Origin: Candidatus Neomicrothrix sp. UBA825
GTDB taxonomy: Bacteria; Actinomycetota; Acidimicrobiia; Acidimicrobiales; UBA8592
Length of the DNA: 15,331 bases
Assembly (NCBI GenBank): GCA_002295705.1
Contig: DBHP01000043.1
Coordinates: 6,652-21,982 of the forward strand
Direction of reading: 5' to 3'
Shown here: piece after piece, positions 13,818 through 15,331 of the stretch
How positions within the stretch are numbered: the stretch's first letter is position 1
Layout of the letters: the number at the start of each line of letters is the position of its first letter
Position numbers and translations under genes: made by a program
Notes under the pieces: model-generated
Seen by the model: only the letters and a program-made list of their open reading frames with translations
What the model was told of the DNA's origin: nothing
The model's database searches: none

Positions 13818-15040
13818 TTGGTCCGCTCAGCGGCATGCGAGTCATTGAAGGGTCGGCGTTTGTTGCTGCACCTTCTGGTGGAATGACCCTAGCCCAGCTA
13901 GGAGCCGAAGTCATTCGATTTGATCCCATAGGTGGAGGTCTTGACTATAAGCGATGGCCGTTGACTGAAGATGGCTTATCGCTTTACTGGGCTGGACTTA
14001 ATAAAGGAAAGAAATCAATTCAAGTTGATTTTCGAACCAAACAAGGACAAGAACTCCTCGTAGAGTTAATTGGTGCGCCGGGTGAGGATTGCGGTTATTT
14101 CTTAACGAACTTCCCTACCAAAGGGTGGTTATCTTATGAAAATCTTAGCGGAAAGCGCGAAGACCTGATCATGCTGAACATAGAGGGCAACCACGATGGT
14201 ACAACCGCCCTTGATTACACAGTCAATTCAGCCATGGGTTACCCATTTGTGACAGGGCCTGAGGGTTATGATGGCGTTATAAATCATGTACTGCCAGCGT
14301 GGGATATCGTCTGTGGACAGACAGCAGCTATAGGACTACTCGCAGCTGGTCGTCATAGAGATCGGACAAGCGAAGGGCAGCTCATTAAATTGGCCCTTAG
14401 TGACGTGGCACTCTCAGCTGTTGCTGCCCTTGGGCATATCGCAGAGACTCAGATTCTAAACTCTGAGCGTGAACGCATCGGAAATGAACTATACGGTGCT
14501 CTCGGTCGGGACTACACCACAGCTGACGGGAAAAGGGTAATTGCGGTTGCTATAACAAAGAAACAATGGCAAGCCATATGCTCTGCATGTGAAATGACAG
14601 AAGCTATGGGACACCTCGCAGACCAAGAAGGCCTTGATTTATCAGAAAATGAAGGAGACCGATTCAAAGCTCGTGAGAAAATACATCCTCACATACAGGC
14701 GTGGTGTCAGACGAAAAGCTTTAACGAAATACAACGAATTTGGGATGACCTAGGCGTTTGCTGGGGGCCATATCAAACGTTCAAAGAGCTAGTAGAAAAT
14801 GATCAACGTGTCTCAGAATCCAATCCGATGTTTACAACAATTAATCAAGTTGGTATCGGGGAATATCTCACGCCGGGAAGCCCTCTTAATTTCAAAGGAA
14901 TGGGCCGATCGGCACCTCTACCGGCCCCACGTCTAGGAGAACACACCACAGAAATTCTCGCTGATATTCTTCAACTATCGGATAGAGAAATAGGGCGGCT
15001 CTACGACAATAGAGTAGTAAATGGAAAGCCTGATGAGTGA
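13814..15040 (+). CDS. Family III CoA-transferase, 2-methylfumaryl-CoA isomerase (Mct)-like
   Basis: A 408-residue CaiB/BaiF (family III) CoA-transferase. This fold moves CoA between carboxylic acids through an enzyme aspartyl-CoA thioester, or within one molecule. The N-terminus (EGSAFVAAPSGGMTLAQLGA, then VIRFDPIGGGLDYKRWP) and the middle segment LDYTVNSAMGYPFVTGPEG resemble the Mct enzyme of the Chloroflexus 3-hydroxypropionate cycle, which moves CoA between carboxyls of mesaconate. Asp134 in the LDYTVN segment is the likely catalytic Asp. LPAWDI, LLAAGRHR and the C-terminal PGSPLNF...PAPRLGEHT are normal for the family. The Mct assignment comes from remembered sequence likeness and is not certain; carnitine, formyl or acyl racemase-type functions remain possible. 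ATGA overlap with the peptidase upstream, and its own stop overlaps the next gene's start. Confidence 0.92.
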   Translation: MIGPLSGMRVIEGSAFVAAPSGGMTLAQLGAEVIRFDPIGGGLDYKRWPLTEDGLSLYWAGLNKGKKSIQVDFRTKQGQELLVELIGAPGEDCGYFLTNFPTKGWLSYENLSGKREDLIMLNIEGNHDGTTALDYTVNSAMGYPFVTGPEGYDGVINHVLPAWDIVCGQTAAIGLLAAGRHRDRTSEGQLIKLALSDVALSAVAALGHIAETQILNSERERIGNELYGALGRDYTTADGKRVIAVAITKKQWQAICSACEMTEAMGHLADQEGLDLSENEGDRFKAREKIHPHIQAWCQTKSFNEIQRIWDDLGVCWGPYQTFKELVENDQRVSESNPMFTTINQVGIGEYLTPGSPLNFKGMGRSAPLPAPRLGEHTTEILADILQLSDREIGRLYDNRVVNGKPDE

Positions 15041-15331
15041 CAGTGACGGGTTTGTGGAGAAAGCAGACATTGAAAAGTTCTGGGATGATGGTTTTGTCGT
15101 TCTGAGAAACGTCATTGACCCTGATTATGTGTTATCTATGGAGGGTCCGATCAGCAGGGTAATTCATGAAGATGGTACTGACCTCTCAGAACTAGGATCT
15201 CTTATAACACCAGAAACTATACTTACCGATGAGGGTATTTCTGCAAGTAAAAAAGTGGGACGCTTCTTAGCTGGTACTGATCACTGGGTTAATAATAAAG
15301 ATTTTGAAACCTTTACTTGCAATTCGGTTAT
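15033..15331 (+). CDS. Phytanoyl-CoA dioxygenase (PhyH)-like protein, 5' part only
   Basis: The first 99 codons of a gene cut by the window end. The reading FWDDGFVVLRNVIDPDYV near residues 19-36 is the characteristic beginning of Fe(II)/2-oxoglutarate-dependent PhyH-family hydroxylases. The iron-binding His-x-Asp should lie just beyond the window and cannot be checked. The family hydroxylates the 2-position of branched acyl-CoA or other small molecules. I chose the ATG at 15033, which overlaps the CoA-transferase's end and has GGAAAG about seven bases upstream; an ATG at 15021 is the alternative, adding four residues. It is the third gene of the peptidase/CoA-transferase run. A branched acyl-CoA role would fit the neighbourhood (inference). 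Confidence 0.82.
   Translation, partial: MSDSDGFVEKADIEKFWDDGFVVLRNVIDPDYVLSMEGPISRVIHEDGTDLSELGSLITPETILTDEGISASKKVGRFLAGTDHWVNNKDFETFTCNSV

Overview
The window most likely comes from an actinobacterium with a moderately AT-rich genome (roughly mid-40s % GC by eye). A complete WhiB-family iron-sulfur regulator and a DUF2510 membrane protein, both essentially actinobacterial families, support this. The density of acyl-CoA, hydratase and CoA-transferase genes resembles free-living, probably aquatic Acidimicrobiia-like bacteria; that narrower placement is inference. There are sixteen genes and no gene-free stretch over 300 bases. I saw no rRNA, convincing tRNA, CRISPR, insertion sequence or phage gene.

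Left part (1-4018): a WhiB-like regulator with its own promoter region sits downstream of a zinc alcohol/polyol dehydrogenase, both on the minus strand. Divergent from these is a plus-strand run of coaA (pantothenate kinase, first committed step of CoA synthesis), a MaoC-type 2-enoyl-CoA hydratase, and msrA (protein methionine-sulfoxide repair).

Middle part (4023-7510, minus strand): an envelope and lipid block. A divergent PlsY-like glycerol-phosphate acyltransferase is followed by a membrane-bound family 2 glycosyltransferase. After a 73-base gap come a small DUF2510 membrane protein and, coupled to it by an ATGA overlap, an exported multidomain protein combining a BON-like region, a fasciclin (FAS1) domain and an OmpA peptidoglycan-binding domain.

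Right part (7639-15331): a lipid or xenobiotic catabolism neighbourhood. A plus-strand APH/ACAD10-type phosphotransferase converges on a tight minus-strand operon of acyl-CoA dehydrogenase, EthD-domain protein and epoxide hydrolase. Divergent from that operon is a second tight plus-strand run: a DPP-IV-type S9 peptidase, a family III CoA-transferase resembling 2-methylfumaryl-CoA isomerase (Mct), and the 5' part of a phytanoyl-CoA-dioxygenase-like gene cut by the window end. Together they can activate, dehydrogenate, hydroxylate or hydrolyse, and shuttle CoA between branched or epoxide-containing acids, but the substrate cannot be read from the sequence.

The most unusual items are the BON-FAS1-OmpA protein with its DUF2510 partner, the PlsY-like protein with substituted motif residues, the three-gene dehydrogenase/EthD/epoxide hydrolase operon, the peptidase/Mct-like/PhyH run, and a two-copy repeat just upstream of the WhiB promoter.
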